A stretch of 64,000 bases of DNA from Acetobacteraceae bacterium. GTDB taxonomy: Bacteria > Pseudomonadota > Alphaproteobacteria > Acetobacterales > Acetobacteraceae. Below, piece after piece: positions 48,490 through 58,869 of this stretch. The stretch lies in the NCBI GenBank assembly GCA_027488195.1, contig JAIYCD010000182.1, positions 1 through 64,000 of the forward strand, in the 5' to 3' direction. The translations under genes and the position numbers were made by a program. A model generated the notes under the pieces. That model worked only from the letters and a program-made list of their open reading frames with translations. It ran no database searches and had not been told where the DNA came from. Numbering within the stretch: position 1 is the stretch's first letter; each line of letters starts with the position of its first letter.

Positions 48490-49458
48490 TCACTCCGTGA
48501 CAGCGCCGAGAAAAATTTCCGCATAGTGGCGTTCGGAACTTTGCTCGGACTTGGTCCGATAAAGGGCGTGCAGCTGCGCGCGCTCCTCGGGCGGAGCCTT
48601 GCGGAACTTCGAGCGCGCCATGTCGCCGATGGCAAAGCGCCCCAACCGGGCAGGGCCCTCGACCACGAAGCGCTCGGTGCATTCGGTCACCACTACATCG
48701 GGCCGCTCGTGCTGGATCACGCTGCGGTCAGGACTGGTGCTGTGAATGAAGACGAAACGCCGAAAGACCTGCCCAAAAAAGAGAGCGAGGTTCCAACCGA
48801 AGGAATCCCCGAAGAGAAGCATGGATCCGTGCGGCGCCGCCGGATTGGAATAGACCAGCGTTCGCCCACGATTCTTCAATTCGCTGTCGAACAGCAGCTG
48901 CGGCTGGGGCCCACGCGGATGAGCCGTGATGCGAGGCTCCCGCCGTCTCGGTTCCAGTTTGCTGTCCAAGTCACCGGAGGAGGGCGCTTCACGGAACTCG
49001 TACGCGGCCTCGTCCAACGCCTCGGCATGGCCGGTGCTGGCGAGCGTGACCTTGGCCGCGACGAATGCGCCGTAATCGTTCCAGTGGGTGTCGCCCTTGT
49101 CATAGACCCGCATGCGCGGGGCCGCCTTCAGTTCCGCAACCGGATAGATCAGTTGCGCCCCAGGCGGCACCGCGGCCAGCAGGGTCTCCGTGGGACGTTC
49201 GGCGGCACGGGCGGCCCGATGAGGGTACCAATCATCGTAGACGGATTCCTTGGATGGCGCGAGCAACTGCACATGGCGGAACCCCGTCTCGGCAGCCAGC
49301 GCGGTGATGCCCGCCAGCATGCCCGACCAGGCGGCCTGCGCGGTCGCGCTGAGCCTGGTCGCCCCGGTGTACTGGCCAACACTGTCGTTCTTGTCGTTGT
49401 CGAGGTACAGCCAGCCCTGCTCCCCCTCCAGCACCTTGCGCGGCATCGTCTCGCTCAT
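48490..49458 (-). CDS. AlgX/AlgJ-like SGNH acetyltransferase domain protein
   Basis: KVLEGEQGWLYLDNDKND...MRVYDKGDTHWNDYGAF...SMLLFGDSFGWNLALFFGQVF. Confidence 0.85.
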   Translation of the reverse strand: MSETMPRKVLEGEQGWLYLDNDKNDSVGQYTGATRLSATAQAAWSGMLAGITALAAETGFRHVQLLAPSKESVYDDWYPHRAARAAERPTETLLAAVPPGAQLIYPVAELKAAPRMRVYDKGDTHWNDYGAFVAAKVTLASTGHAEALDEAAYEFREAPSSGDLDSKLEPRRREPRITAHPRGPQPQLLFDSELKNRGRTLVYSNPAAPHGSMLLFGDSFGWNLALFFGQVFRRFVFIHSTSPDRSVIQHERPDVVVTECTERFVVEGPARLGRFAIGDMARSKFRKAPPEERAQLHALYRTKSEQSSERHYAEIFLGAVTE

Positions 49459-50576
49459 GGGATTGCCTTGCCTTCCTGGTCGGGATCAGCCGGCGCTGGC
49501 GGGGGGTATTCCCGCAGGGCACGCTGCACGGTCTGGTCCAGGAAAACATCATTCTTGAACCGCAGGGTGGAGCGGATGGCGATGGCCGGATCCCAGTACC
49601 GGGACGGCGTCCCCCGCCCTGTCAGCTTCGCCGCCGCGGTTTCCCGCCCGGCGATGCAATGGGCGCAGGTCATCAGAACGTCCGAGAGTTCACGCGCGGC
49701 GCCGAAGGAACGCGTGGCGTGGGTGGGGGCGAAATAGGCGATCTCCACCGCCTGATCCAGCGCGCTGCGCGCGGCGGCCCATTCTTCCCGAAGCAGCCGC
49801 AATGCGCCCAGCAGGAGGCAGCCCTTCACGAAGTTGTAGATCGCGGCCGGCTTCTCGCGCGTGGCGGCGAGCAGGGGCTGCATTTCGGACAAGGCCAGCA
49901 GGCAGCGCTCCTGGTCGCCATAGCGCAAGCCGAGCTGGGCACAGGCATAGCGGATCGAAAGGCTCCAGTGGACGTGGTTCACGATCCCCTCCTGGGCGCG
50001 AAACGCATCAAGCAGGGCCCAGACACGGTCCAGCGCCTCAGGCGTCGCGAGCCGCGGCGCATCGCAGAGCCGGTAGCAAAGCACGGCGGTGACTTGAGCG
50101 ATGGCGATGCCGTCGGGCTCTGGCTGCGTGAGCAGGGCATGAGCCAGACGCATCGCATAATCATACAGCATCTGCCGATGGGGAATGCGCGTGCCGTAAT
50201 TCCGCACATCATGCGATATGTCATCAACCTGCAGCGGGATAGGCGCAAAGAGCCAGCGCCACCGGGCCTGCAGGTAATCCGCAGCAGTGTATTGCCGCGT
50301 GCCGCCAGGCCCGAATGCCGTCAGCGACAGCACTCGGCAGAAGGGCTGCGTCATGGGAAGCGATAGACGGCCCCGGCCTTCGTGAAGCGCGATCTCCTGC
50401 TCCGCCACCGGGTCGTCACCCTCGCCAGAGAGTTGCACCACGAGGCGATCCACTCCGCGGCAAGCGATCTCGACCACGGCTCCGCTCGCCGGCACTTCCA
50501 GTTTGAGGAACTTCAACTCGGGGCTGATGGGCTTGGCGTCTGCCACGGCGTCAGTCCCGCCCGGGACAGGAGGCAT
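49455..50576 (-). CDS. Hypothetical helical-repeat protein of glycan cluster
   Basis: ATG 50576; 4-bp overlap with AlgJ-like gene; LRLLREEWAAARSALDQAVEIAYFAPTHATRSFGAARELSDVLMTCAHCIAG. Confidence 0.7.
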   Translation of the reverse strand: MPPVPGGTDAVADAKPISPELKFLKLEVPASGAVVEIACRGVDRLVVQLSGEGDDPVAEQEIALHEGRGRLSLPMTQPFCRVLSLTAFGPGGTRQYTAADYLQARWRWLFAPIPLQVDDISHDVRNYGTRIPHRQMLYDYAMRLAHALLTQPEPDGIAIAQVTAVLCYRLCDAPRLATPEALDRVWALLDAFRAQEGIVNHVHWSLSIRYACAQLGLRYGDQERCLLALSEMQPLLAATREKPAAIYNFVKGCLLLGALRLLREEWAAARSALDQAVEIAYFAPTHATRSFGAARELSDVLMTCAHCIAGRETAAAKLTGRGTPSRYWDPAIAIRSTLRFKNDVFLDQTVQRALREYPPPAPADPDQEGKAIP

Positions 50577-50803
50577 GGGCAGCGCCAGCCGGCACCTGGC
50601 CCTGGCTCTGGGCTGCACCCGGAACTGCCGGCGCAGCCCGCGTGGGGCCTCCGTCAGTCGTCGCGGCCGCGGCGCCGTATGGCGTCGCACCAGACAAGAT
50701 CCCGAAGACTGGCCCGGCGGTCATCGGCACTCTCACATCGCTGGATGATGCCGGAGACATCCGGCATCGCTTGGGTTTCACGCTCGGGCGACGAAACGCG
50801 GGC

Positions 50804-52657
50804 TCATGCCTGCGCCACAACCGTCACGGAACGGCAGGTGAAATCCTCGGACCGCAGCGTCGCATAGCGATTGCGCACGCGCTGCGTGAGGCGAATCAGC
50901 GCGGCGGGGTCGTCCAGATTTTCCTGCCAACCCGTGATCGTCATGCGCCGACCGATCCGCTCACGCAGGGCGCCGAGCGAGGGAACGCTGGATCGCACGA
51001 GCGCGACGTGGCGCCAATCCACCAGCTTCTGCTGCGCCTCGTCATCCGGCTGCATCTCGGCCGCCGTCTGCGGGGAGCGACCATGCCCCGCCCAGGAGCG
51101 GGGATTACGCCACGTCAAACGCAACTGGCCTTTAGGCTTCAGCAGCCGGATCGCCTGATCCAGGGCCTGGTCGAGCGCCGCCTCGGCCGGCTCTGGCCGG
51201 AGGATCAGGAGATCCACCGAGTGTCGCTCCACATCGTCCACGGATTCAACAAAGGTCAGCTTCGAATCCATCGCCGCGATGTCGGCGGGCGTGAAGGTCG
51301 CCTTGACCCGCGCAAGTGTCACCGGGTTGCGATAGACCCGGCGCTGGAGATCCCCCTCGGAGAGCACGCCCGTGTAGCGCGCCGCGCCCATGGCACGCAG
51401 GACGAGACCATTGAGCGCAATGCCGCCACCCAGCTCTACGACATGCGCCCCAGGCAGCAACTCGGTGAAGTCTTGCGCGGCTTCCGGCAGCCCGATCTCG
51501 ACGCAGGTTCCAAAGGCACGGAAGAGCTGGCGGAAGGCCGCGTCGTCGGTGATGCCCTGGGCCAGGCCGTGGCGAATGGCGAGATGCCCGGCGGAACGCG
51601 GCGCCGCCAGGGATTTGGCGACTTCAAGAGCCGCGTCACGATCGATCGTTGCCAGAGGATCGGCTGGCTCCGCCCGGGGGGCGGACTGCGCCTCCAGCCG
51701 CAACCGCGCACGGCGCGTGGCGGCCGGGTCGGCGCTCGCCCGCAAATAGGCGATCACCTCCAGCAGATAGCCCTTGACAGGACCGGAGCTCTTGCGGAGC
51801 AGGCGAGAGAGCTCCTCGATCAGCGCGGCTTCGCGGGACGTCCCGCGCACAGCGCGATCCAGCACATCGCAGGCGAGCTTGTATTCATCGCGCTCCAGAA
51901 GGTCCAAGGCCAGCCCGGCGCCGAGGTCGCTGACATGCGCTGCGGGCAGCATGGAGGCCATCCGCTCCCACAGCTCGATCAGGCGCGTGCTCGGCACTTG
52001 GCGCATGTCGGAGGGCAGGTTCTGGCCGAAGCTGGTCAGATGCTTCGAGACGGTAAACACCACAGAGGTGCCATCGCCCACTGTCTCGACGGCCTCAAGC
52101 TCAGGCACGGATGCCGCGAGCCAGGCGATCTGCCGGGACGTGATGTGCAGGAAATCCTGCATCATGATGCGTGAGCCACGCAGCAGGCGCGGCCCCACAT
52201 GGTTCAGCACCGCCCAGAGCATGCGCCACGACTTTGGCGCATCAATGAACAGCAGCTCGATGCTCTCCGAGAGTTCCAGGAGGCTCTCGATTTCGAGAAC
52301 TTCGCCCGTGAGGACGTTGAGCTTCGATGAATATGGCGCGAGATGCTGGCGGAACAGCGGCAGGAAACTGTCGCCACGCTTCAGGCCGACCTGGGGGAAA
52401 CCGCTTGCGTAGAGCGGCGACCATTTGAAGCGGTCCAGGACCGTCAGAGACCAGTCATGCCCGCTCGCCTGAAGGCCACTGCAAATCTGGTAGGTGCTCG
52501 CCCCAAGCCATGGGCCGATCTCAATGACGGCACCCTTGCCGCGGTAACCACTGGCGGTCTTGAAATAGAGGAATTTTTCATCTTCGGAGAGCATCGCCGG
52601 GATTTCCGGCATCGGCTCGTAGCGCCCGGGTTCGGCCTTAACAGTTTCTACTGCCAC
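50804..52657 (-). CDS. Two-domain methyltransferase-like protein
   Basis: GAVIEIGPWLGASTYQICSGL...LFIDAPKSWRMLWAVLNHVGPRLLRG and second SAM-like domain GAHVVELGGGIALNGLVLRAMGAARYTG; start moved to GTG 52657 (VAVETVKAEP). Confidence 0.75.
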   Translation of the reverse strand: MAVETVKAEPGRYEPMPEIPAMLSEDEKFLYFKTASGYRGKGAVIEIGPWLGASTYQICSGLQASGHDWSLTVLDRFKWSPLYASGFPQVGLKRGDSFLPLFRQHLAPYSSKLNVLTGEVLEIESLLELSESIELLFIDAPKSWRMLWAVLNHVGPRLLRGSRIMMQDFLHITSRQIAWLAASVPELEAVETVGDGTSVVFTVSKHLTSFGQNLPSDMRQVPSTRLIELWERMASMLPAAHVSDLGAGLALDLLERDEYKLACDVLDRAVRGTSREAALIEELSRLLRKSSGPVKGYLLEVIAYLRASADPAATRRARLRLEAQSAPRAEPADPLATIDRDAALEVAKSLAAPRSAGHLAIRHGLAQGITDDAAFRQLFRAFGTCVEIGLPEAAQDFTELLPGAHVVELGGGIALNGLVLRAMGAARYTGVLSEGDLQRRVYRNPVTLARVKATFTPADIAAMDSKLTFVESVDDVERHSVDLLILRPEPAEAALDQALDQAIRLLKPKGQLRLTWRNPRSWAGHGRSPQTAAEMQPDDEAQQKLVDWRHVALVRSSVPSLGALRERIGRRMTITGWQENLDDPAALIRLTQRVRNRYATLRSEDFTCRSVTVVAQA

Positions 52658-52687
52658 GGGCGAGACTCCATCAAAACCGGCCCTTAT

Positions 52688-52716
52688 TATATAACACTCA
52701 ATACCGTCCGATGCAA
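52688..52716 (-). promoter_or_regulatory. Sigma70-like promoter TTGCAT-N17-TATATA(AT)
   Basis: Minus strand TTGCATCGGACGGTATTGAGTGTTATATAAT, lying inside the ORF extension upstream of GTG 52657. Confidence 0.6.
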
Positions 52717-52750
52717 TCTGGCGCCGGAGGAACTTCGCTCGCATCAACTC

Positions 52751-54127
52751 TCACCTGGCCGGGCAATCTCCGTTCGAAGGGCCACCCAAGCCCCGATGGC
52801 TCGCGCAGAGCCATGCGGCCAGCCGCTCCACATCCGCCGGCCCGGCCAGGCGCTGCGGGACTTCGGAAGGCAGGCTGCGCGTGGCGCCGGAGATGACGGG
52901 CCAGCCGCCGTCGTCATCCGCCGAGTTGATGATCCGCCCGCTGCCATCCTGCACGCCCAGCATAATACGGGCATCCATGGGGTTGCGGGCTGCGGGGCGC
53001 GCACCCGCATGCCGCAGCACGAATTCGGGCACCGCCGAGGCGGGCAGCGTGGTCCATTCAGGGTCTGCCGCAGGCGGCGTGCGCGCCAGCCGCGCCCGCA
53101 CGTTCTCTGGCAATGGTCCCTCCGCAACGCAGCCCGGCCGCGTCACGAAGCGGCCATCAAGGAGGTTGTCGTTCAGATAGAGTTGCGCCCCGGGCGCCTG
53201 TTGAAACACGCGCAACGGGACCTGCACCGCCTCAATCCGGCAATTCGTCTGGTTCGTCGGCTGGACCAGGTTTCCGAAGATCGCCGCCTCGAGATCGCGG
53301 GCCGTGGCGCCGCGCTGGACATGGATCGAGTTGCGCCCGTGGCCGAAGACCAGGTTGTTCGCAATCACGCCATGGACCCCCGGGTTGACCACCGGGTTGC
53401 GCCGGTCGTTGTTGACGAAGGCGTTGCCCACCACCGTCATGTCCTGGACGTTCGGATAGATCAGCAGGCCCATGCTGTGCAGGCCCTTGGGATGTCCGGC
53501 TTCCTGCAGGCCCTTGGCGATCAGCGAGGATTCCAGGCGGATCGCGCTGATCGCATCCCCGGCAAAGGAGAGGTTCTCATCGGTCGCATGGGCCAGGGTC
53601 AGGTTGCGCAGCACGACGCGCCGCACCTCCTGCCGCCCGGCGCGCGAGATCAGCGCCAGCGCGTCGATCGCGCGCGCATCCGCCCCCTCGGGACCCGTTC
53701 CAGGATAGATCGCAAGGTGTTCCAGCCGGACATCCGAGGTGCGGATCACCAAGGGGGCACCGCGCAGCAATATCCCAGGATCAGGCGCGGTCTGGCCTGC
53801 AATGGTAAGGCCCGGTGAGCGCACCTCGATCCTGGAGGCCAGGTTGATCGTCCCCGCGACCTCGAAGACGACGACGCGCGGCCCGCGCGCCATCAGGGCC
53901 TCCCGCAGCGAACCCGCCCCGTCATCGGCGAGCGTTGTCACCCGCAGGACGCGCGCGCCCGGCACCAGCCCCGCCTCGGTCCGCGCGACGACAAGTCGCG
54001 GCGCCTCGGCGGCCCAGCTGGATGGAATGGCGAGCCATGCGCCAGCCAACAGCAACGAGGCGCAAACCCAGGTCGGCCATCGCCTGGCAGCGGAGATCGC
54101 CCACAACGGAACACGAGATGGCATCAT
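52751..54127 (-). CDS. Secreted pectate-lyase-like beta-helix protein
   Basis: VLRVTTLADDGAGSLREALMARGPRVVVFEVAGTINLASRIEVRSPGLTIAGQTAPDPGI; signal peptide after ATG 54127. Confidence 0.85.
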   Translation of the reverse strand: MMPSRVPLWAISAARRWPTWVCASLLLAGAWLAIPSSWAAEAPRLVVARTEAGLVPGARVLRVTTLADDGAGSLREALMARGPRVVVFEVAGTINLASRIEVRSPGLTIAGQTAPDPGILLRGAPLVIRTSDVRLEHLAIYPGTGPEGADARAIDALALISRAGRQEVRRVVLRNLTLAHATDENLSFAGDAISAIRLESSLIAKGLQEAGHPKGLHSMGLLIYPNVQDMTVVGNAFVNNDRRNPVVNPGVHGVIANNLVFGHGRNSIHVQRGATARDLEAAIFGNLVQPTNQTNCRIEAVQVPLRVFQQAPGAQLYLNDNLLDGRFVTRPGCVAEGPLPENVRARLARTPPAADPEWTTLPASAVPEFVLRHAGARPAARNPMDARIMLGVQDGSGRIINSADDDGGWPVISGATRSLPSEVPQRLAGPADVERLAAWLCASHRGLGGPSNGDCPAR

Positions 54128-54567
54128 TCGGTTCTCCTCCGCGGCTCGTTCCACAGCACAGGTCTCGGCTTTCGTGGAGCCCCGTCCGGCGCGAAGCTGG
54201 GGCAGCGCAAAGCCTGCACCATCAAGCATCAGCCGATCATCCACCGCCCCTCAACGTCAAGGGTTGAGCGCTGCGGATGGCGGCGCGGCATGGGCAGGCG
54301 GCGCCTCCACCCAGTCAGGATTCCCGGCACGAAGGCGCCAGGCAGCGACTTCCACAGAATCCGGGAGAAGGCGCGGATTCGGCCGCTTGCTGCGGCGCAG
54401 CGCGCCGTCTATCATTTAAATCCTGCGGGGGGCGACGGTTTGCGGCCTTCTTGTGAAGGTGCCCGTCAGTGATCTGGCGAATACCCTGTCGTGCCGCGCG
54501 ATCTGACGCTGAGGAGGCTGAGCACCAGCCATTCCTGGTGAGGCTGGAATACTCAGGGGTAAACCGG

Positions 54568-56121
54568 ATGTCTGAACAGCAGGCCGACAGCCCGGATGGC
54601 GTCTTCTACGCTGGGCAGGATATCCGCGTGGTCCTTCGGCTCTTCGAGACCGACCCCGATCTCTTTGTCACCTTCACAGGCCGGGCGGGCCGCCCGCATA
54701 CCAGCGGCTTCGGGGAAGCATTCTTCCTCAAGCGCCGCCTCTCCGCGGTTCATTTCATCAGCAACTGGAACCATTGGTGGCAGACCGGGGAATTGGAAGA
54801 AGCGGTTTCCCGCCTGCGGGCTGCAGGCATCCTCGACCACCGGCGGAAGCTTCGCCTCTACGGGTCCAGCATGGGCGGCTATGCCGCGCTCAGCCGCTCG
54901 GCCCTGTTCCAGCCGACAGAGATCCTGGCGATCTCCCCGCAATACTCCATCGACGGCAGCGTCGTACCCTTCGAAAAGCGCTGGCGCCGCTACGCCCGCG
55001 CGGTCACCTTCGCGCATGACGACATGGATGGGGGTCTCGATCGGCAGGCGCGCATCTTCTACGTCGTGGATCCCCATTTTCGGGCCGATGCGCAGCATCT
55101 GCGCCTGCTGGAGCAGCACCGCCCCGTCGAGATCGTCTCGATCTCCCTGGCCGAGCACAACACGGTGCGGGCGCTGGAGGAGATCGGGCTCGGCACACGC
55201 CTGGTCACGGAGTTCGCGCGTGACGAGCTCGACCCGGCGGCACTGCGGCGCGACTACCGCGCGCGTCGCGCCGGCTCCAGCCTGGTCTGGTACGGACTTG
55301 CCCGCGCCCTGGTGGAGCGTGGGCGAAGCGGATGGGCCTGGCCGGCGGCGAGCCTGGCGGCGCAACTTGTGCTCGCCGGCGCTCCGATGCGCGATGCGTC
55401 CTTGCAGATGGACATCCTGCGGCTCGCGCTCGAGCTGAGCTGCGAGGCCGGCGATGTCGCCATGGCGCAGCGTTGGCTGGCCGGCATCTCGGCCCGCAAC
55501 CCCTCGCCTGCCACAATGGCGCTCGCGCGCCTCCGCCTTGCCCTCGCGGAGGGCGAGGCCGCGGCTGCGGTGGCGGAGGTGCCCACCCTCCTGGCCAAGG
55601 GCCAGGAGCAGGACTCCTGGGCGGTGGCCTACGCCGTGCTCTGGGCGGTCGGCGAGACGGATCAGGCGGCGGCCGTTCTGCGCGGGCGTGAGAAGACAGA
55701 TGCACCGGCGCTGCTGCGGGTGGCCGGGCGGCATCTGCTGGCCGCCGGCGACGCGGCGGCCGCGCTGCCGCTTCTCCGCAGGGCCTTGCAGAGCGCGCCA
55801 GAGGATACGGATATCCGCGCCCTGGTGGTCGAGGCCGAGTTCACCGGCGGCAACCCCAAGGCGGCACGCCGGCTGATTCGCCGAGCCAGCGGCCGCCTTG
55901 CGGCCTCGCGCGAGACACAGGCGCGGCTGGAGGCGGAACTGCGCCGCGTCGGTGACACGGCGGGGGCGGAACGCCTGGCGCTTCGCCATCAAGCGCTCAG
56001 GGATTTGCACGCGGCCCTCGTCAGCGAACTCGGCTCGCTCGATCCGGCCGACCCCAACACCTCCGTCCTAGCCTTGCTGGCGCGGCTGCGGGGCAAGCAT
56101 GAGGCGGCCGCCACGGGCTGA
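54568..56121 (+). CDS. Alpha/beta-hydrolase-like N-terminus with TPR-like C-terminus, glycan-cluster associated
   Basis: LRLYGSSMGGYAALSRSALFQPTEILAISPQYSID nucleophile-elbow-like; C-terminal helical repeats; ATG 54568. Confidence 0.7.
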   Translation: MSEQQADSPDGVFYAGQDIRVVLRLFETDPDLFVTFTGRAGRPHTSGFGEAFFLKRRLSAVHFISNWNHWWQTGELEEAVSRLRAAGILDHRRKLRLYGSSMGGYAALSRSALFQPTEILAISPQYSIDGSVVPFEKRWRRYARAVTFAHDDMDGGLDRQARIFYVVDPHFRADAQHLRLLEQHRPVEIVSISLAEHNTVRALEEIGLGTRLVTEFARDELDPAALRRDYRARRAGSSLVWYGLARALVERGRSGWAWPAASLAAQLVLAGAPMRDASLQMDILRLALELSCEAGDVAMAQRWLAGISARNPSPATMALARLRLALAEGEAAAAVAEVPTLLAKGQEQDSWAVAYAVLWAVGETDQAAAVLRGREKTDAPALLRVAGRHLLAAGDAAAALPLLRRALQSAPEDTDIRALVVEAEFTGGNPKAARRLIRRASGRLAASRETQARLEAELRRVGDTAGAERLALRHQALRDLHAALVSELGSLDPADPNTSVLALLARLRGKHEAAATG

Positions 56122-56132
56122 CCCTCCAGGCA

Positions 56133-56150
56133 GGGCGGCTTCGGCTGCCC
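56133..56150. terminator. UUCG-loop hairpin between convergent genes
   Basis: GGGCGGC-TTCG-GCTGCCC, one G-U pair; no T-tract. Confidence 0.4.
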
Positions 56151-56193
56151 CGGGATGGGGCCATGGGACTGCGGCGCGGCCGCGCCCGCCGGA

Positions 56194-57168
56194 TCAGACG
56201 ATGCCCGCCCGCAGCAGGTCATGCAGGTGAAGAATGCCGACGGGGCGTCCTTCATCCACGACGAAGATGCTGGTGATACGCCGCTCGTTCAGCACGCCCA
56301 GGAGGTCAGCGGCGAGGGCGTCCGGCACGGCGGTGTGGGGCGTCATCGTCATCGCCTGCTCGACGGGGCCGTCCATCGAAAGACCCCGCTGGAAGGCGCG
56401 GCGAAGATCACCATCCGTCAGCACACCCACAAGGTGTCCTTGCGCATCCAGCACACCGCTGACGCCGAAGCGTCGCGAGGTCATCTCGACCACCGCCTCC
56501 GCGAGCGACGCGCCACGCTGGACCAACGGCAGCTCGTCAGCGCCGTGCATCAGATCCCGCGCGCGCTTCAGCCGCGCGCCGAGCTTACCGCCAGGATGGA
56601 AATCCCGGAAATCCTGCGGCGAGAAACCCCGGGCCTGCAGCAGGCACATGGCCAGCGCGTCCCCGAGTGCGAGTTGCATCGTGGTGCTGGTGGTGGGAGC
56701 CAGGCCATTCGGGCAGGCTTCGGGCGCGCGGGGGAGCAGCAGAAGGACATCGGCGGCGCTGCCCAGCGCACTCTCGGCCCGCGAGGTGATCGCAACGAGC
56801 GTGACGCCGAAGCGGCGTGTGTAGGCGATCGTGTCTGCCAGTTCCGGCGCCTCGCCGGACCAGGAGAGCGCCAGGACCACGTCATCCCGCCCGATCATGC
56901 CGAGATCGCCATGGCTGGCCTCGGCGGGATGGACGAAATAGGCGGGCGTGCCCGTGGAAGCCATGGTCGAGGCGATCTTCCGGCCCACATGGCCAGACTT
57001 GCCCATGCCAGTGACCGTCACCCGGCCCGGCCGTGCCAGGATGCGGGCCGCGGCGTCCAGCACCCGGTCGCCGAGATCGCCCTGCAAGGCCGCGTGCAGC
57101 GCGCGCAGACCATTCGCCTCGAGTTCGACCGTGCGGAGCAGGATGCTCCGGCGTTCCAGGTCCGTCAT
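56194..57168 (-). CDS. kdsD: Arabinose-5-phosphate isomerase, SIS + CBS (KdsD/KpsF type)
   Basis: [42 protein letters not shown]...[24 protein letters not shown]...FHPGGKLG. Confidence 0.92.
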   Translation of the reverse strand: MTDLERRSILLRTVELEANGLRALHAALQGDLGDRVLDAAARILARPGRVTVTGMGKSGHVGRKIASTMASTGTPAYFVHPAEASHGDLGMIGRDDVVLALSWSGEAPELADTIAYTRRFGVTLVAITSRAESALGSAADVLLLLPRAPEACPNGLAPTTSTTMQLALGDALAMCLLQARGFSPQDFRDFHPGGKLGARLKRARDLMHGADELPLVQRGASLAEAVVEMTSRRFGVSGVLDAQGHLVGVLTDGDLRRAFQRGLSMDGPVEQAMTMTPHTAVPDALAADLLGVLNERRITSIFVVDEGRPVGILHLHDLLRAGIV

Positions 57169-57890
57169 GCCAGCATCTCCCGCGCGCGTTCCAGGTCCTC
57201 GGCCGTGTCGACGCCGAGCGGCACGTCGCCGACCGCCATGGCATCGATCCGCATGCCGGCCGCGAGGGCGCGCAACTGCTCGAGCTTTTCGCGCATCTCC
57301 AGCGTCGCGGGCGGCAATGCGACAAAGCGGGCCAAGGCGTCGCGCCGCCATGCATACAGGCCGATATGGTGCCAGAGCGGGCCCTCCCCCCAAGGGGCGG
57401 TGGCGCGCGTGAAATAGTGGCAGCGGAACCGCCCGGGCGCGACCTCGCTGCCGATCATCTTCACGACGGAAGGGCCGTGCCGCTCCCTGTCGCTATGGAT
57501 CTCCGCGACCAGCGTGCCGATGGCCACCTGGGCGTCTTCGAGCGGCGCCAGTGCGGCGCGGATGGTCGCCGGCGCGATGGTCGGCAGGTCGCCCTGGACA
57601 TTCACCACGACATCGTGCCGCCCCTCGGGATCCAGCGCGCAGACCGCTTCGTGGATGCGGTCGGAGCCGGAGGGATGGTCGGCGCGCGTCATCTGCACGC
57701 GGCCGCCAGCCGCGCGGACCACGGAGGCGATCTCCTGACTGTCGGTCGCAACCACGACCTCGCCGATCGCCGCGTCCATCGCGCGGCGCCAGACGTGCAG
57801 GATCATCGGCTGGCCGGCGATGTCGGCCAGGGGCTTTCCTGGCAGGCGCGTCGCCGACATCCGGGCGGGAATCAAGATGATCGGATTCAT
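57165..57890 (-). CDS. kdsB: 3-deoxy-manno-octulosonate cytidylyltransferase
   Basis: [34 protein letters not shown]...[12 protein letters not shown]...[14 protein letters not shown] 57890. Confidence 0.92.
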   Translation of the reverse strand: MNPIILIPARMSATRLPGKPLADIAGQPMILHVWRRAMDAAIGEVVVATDSQEIASVVRAAGGRVQMTRADHPSGSDRIHEAVCALDPEGRHDVVVNVQGDLPTIAPATIRAALAPLEDAQVAIGTLVAEIHSDRERHGPSVVKMIGSEVAPGRFRCHYFTRATAPWGEGPLWHHIGLYAWRRDALARFVALPPATLEMREKLEQLRALAAGMRIDAMAVGDVPLGVDTAEDLERAREMLA

Positions 57891-57897
57891 CGCAGGG

Positions 57898-58725
57898 TCA
57901 AAATCCCTTGACCACGGCATCAAGCGCCTGCAACCGCGACAACAGCGCCTCGAACTCCCGCAATGGCACCATGTTCGGCCCATCTGATGGTGCGCGGTCG
58001 GGGTCGGGATGCGTCTCGATGAAGAGGCCCGCCACACCGACGGCGACGGCCGCGCGGGCCAGGGTCTCCACGAATTCCCGCTGGCCGCCCGAAGAGGTTC
58101 CCTGGCCGCCCGGCTGCTGCACGGAGTGGGTTGCGTCAAACACGACCGGGTGGCCGGTGCGCGCCATGATCGGCAGCGACCGCATATCCGAGACAAGCGT
58201 GTTGTAGCCGAAGGAGGCGCCCCGCTCGGTGAGCAGGACACGCGGGTTGCCGGCGCTGGTCACCTTGGCCGCCACATTCACCATGTCCCAGGGGGCCAGG
58301 AACTGGCCCTTCTTGACGTTCACTGCCCGGCCAGTGGCGGCGGCGGCCAGCAGCAGGTCCGTCTGCCGGCAGAGGAAAGCAGGAATCTGCAGGATATCCA
58401 CTGCCTCGGCCACTGGCGCGCATTGGGCCGCATCATGCACATCGGTCAGCGTGGGCAGACCAAGGCTTTCGCGGATTTCGGCGAAGACCGGCAGCGCGGC
58501 GGCCATGCCGACGCCCCGCGCGGCCTGGCCGGAGGTGCGGTTCGCCTTGTCGAAGCTGGTCTTGTAGATCAGGCCGATGCCGCGCCGCGCGGCGATCTCC
58601 TTCAGCGCCTGCGCCGTCTCCAGCGCGTGGGCGCGGCTTTCCATCTGGCATGGCCCCGCGATCAGGGCGAAGGGCCGGTCATTGGCAAAAACGACAGAGC
58701 CGACCGTGACGCTCTGTGGATCCAT
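57898..58725 (-). CDS. kdsA: 3-deoxy-8-phosphooctulonate synthase
   Basis: [24 protein letters not shown]...[20 protein letters not shown]...[32 protein letters not shown]. Confidence 0.93.
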   Translation of the reverse strand: MDPQSVTVGSVVFANDRPFALIAGPCQMESRAHALETAQALKEIAARRGIGLIYKTSFDKANRTSGQAARGVGMAAALPVFAEIRESLGLPTLTDVHDAAQCAPVAEAVDILQIPAFLCRQTDLLLAAAATGRAVNVKKGQFLAPWDMVNVAAKVTSAGNPRVLLTERGASFGYNTLVSDMRSLPIMARTGHPVVFDATHSVQQPGGQGTSSGGQREFVETLARAAVAVGVAGLFIETHPDPDRAPSDGPNMVPLREFEALLSRLQALDAVVKGF

Positions 58726-58869
58726 GATGTCCCCGCCATTCCCGAAAAGTTGCAGGCGCGCATTGCGCTACACGCAATATTCTGAAGCAGTCGTCCGGTA
58801 CAGCAGCGGCCCAGCCCACGCAACCTTTCGCCCGCACTCCGGGCAGGCGCGCTTCGCTCAGGCGGCGCG

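Noticed and set aside
54553-56010. 485-aa minus-strand ORF opposite 54568-56121
   Set aside because: Plus frame has GSSMGG motif and sensible RBS; minus frame is Arg/Gln-rich shadow.
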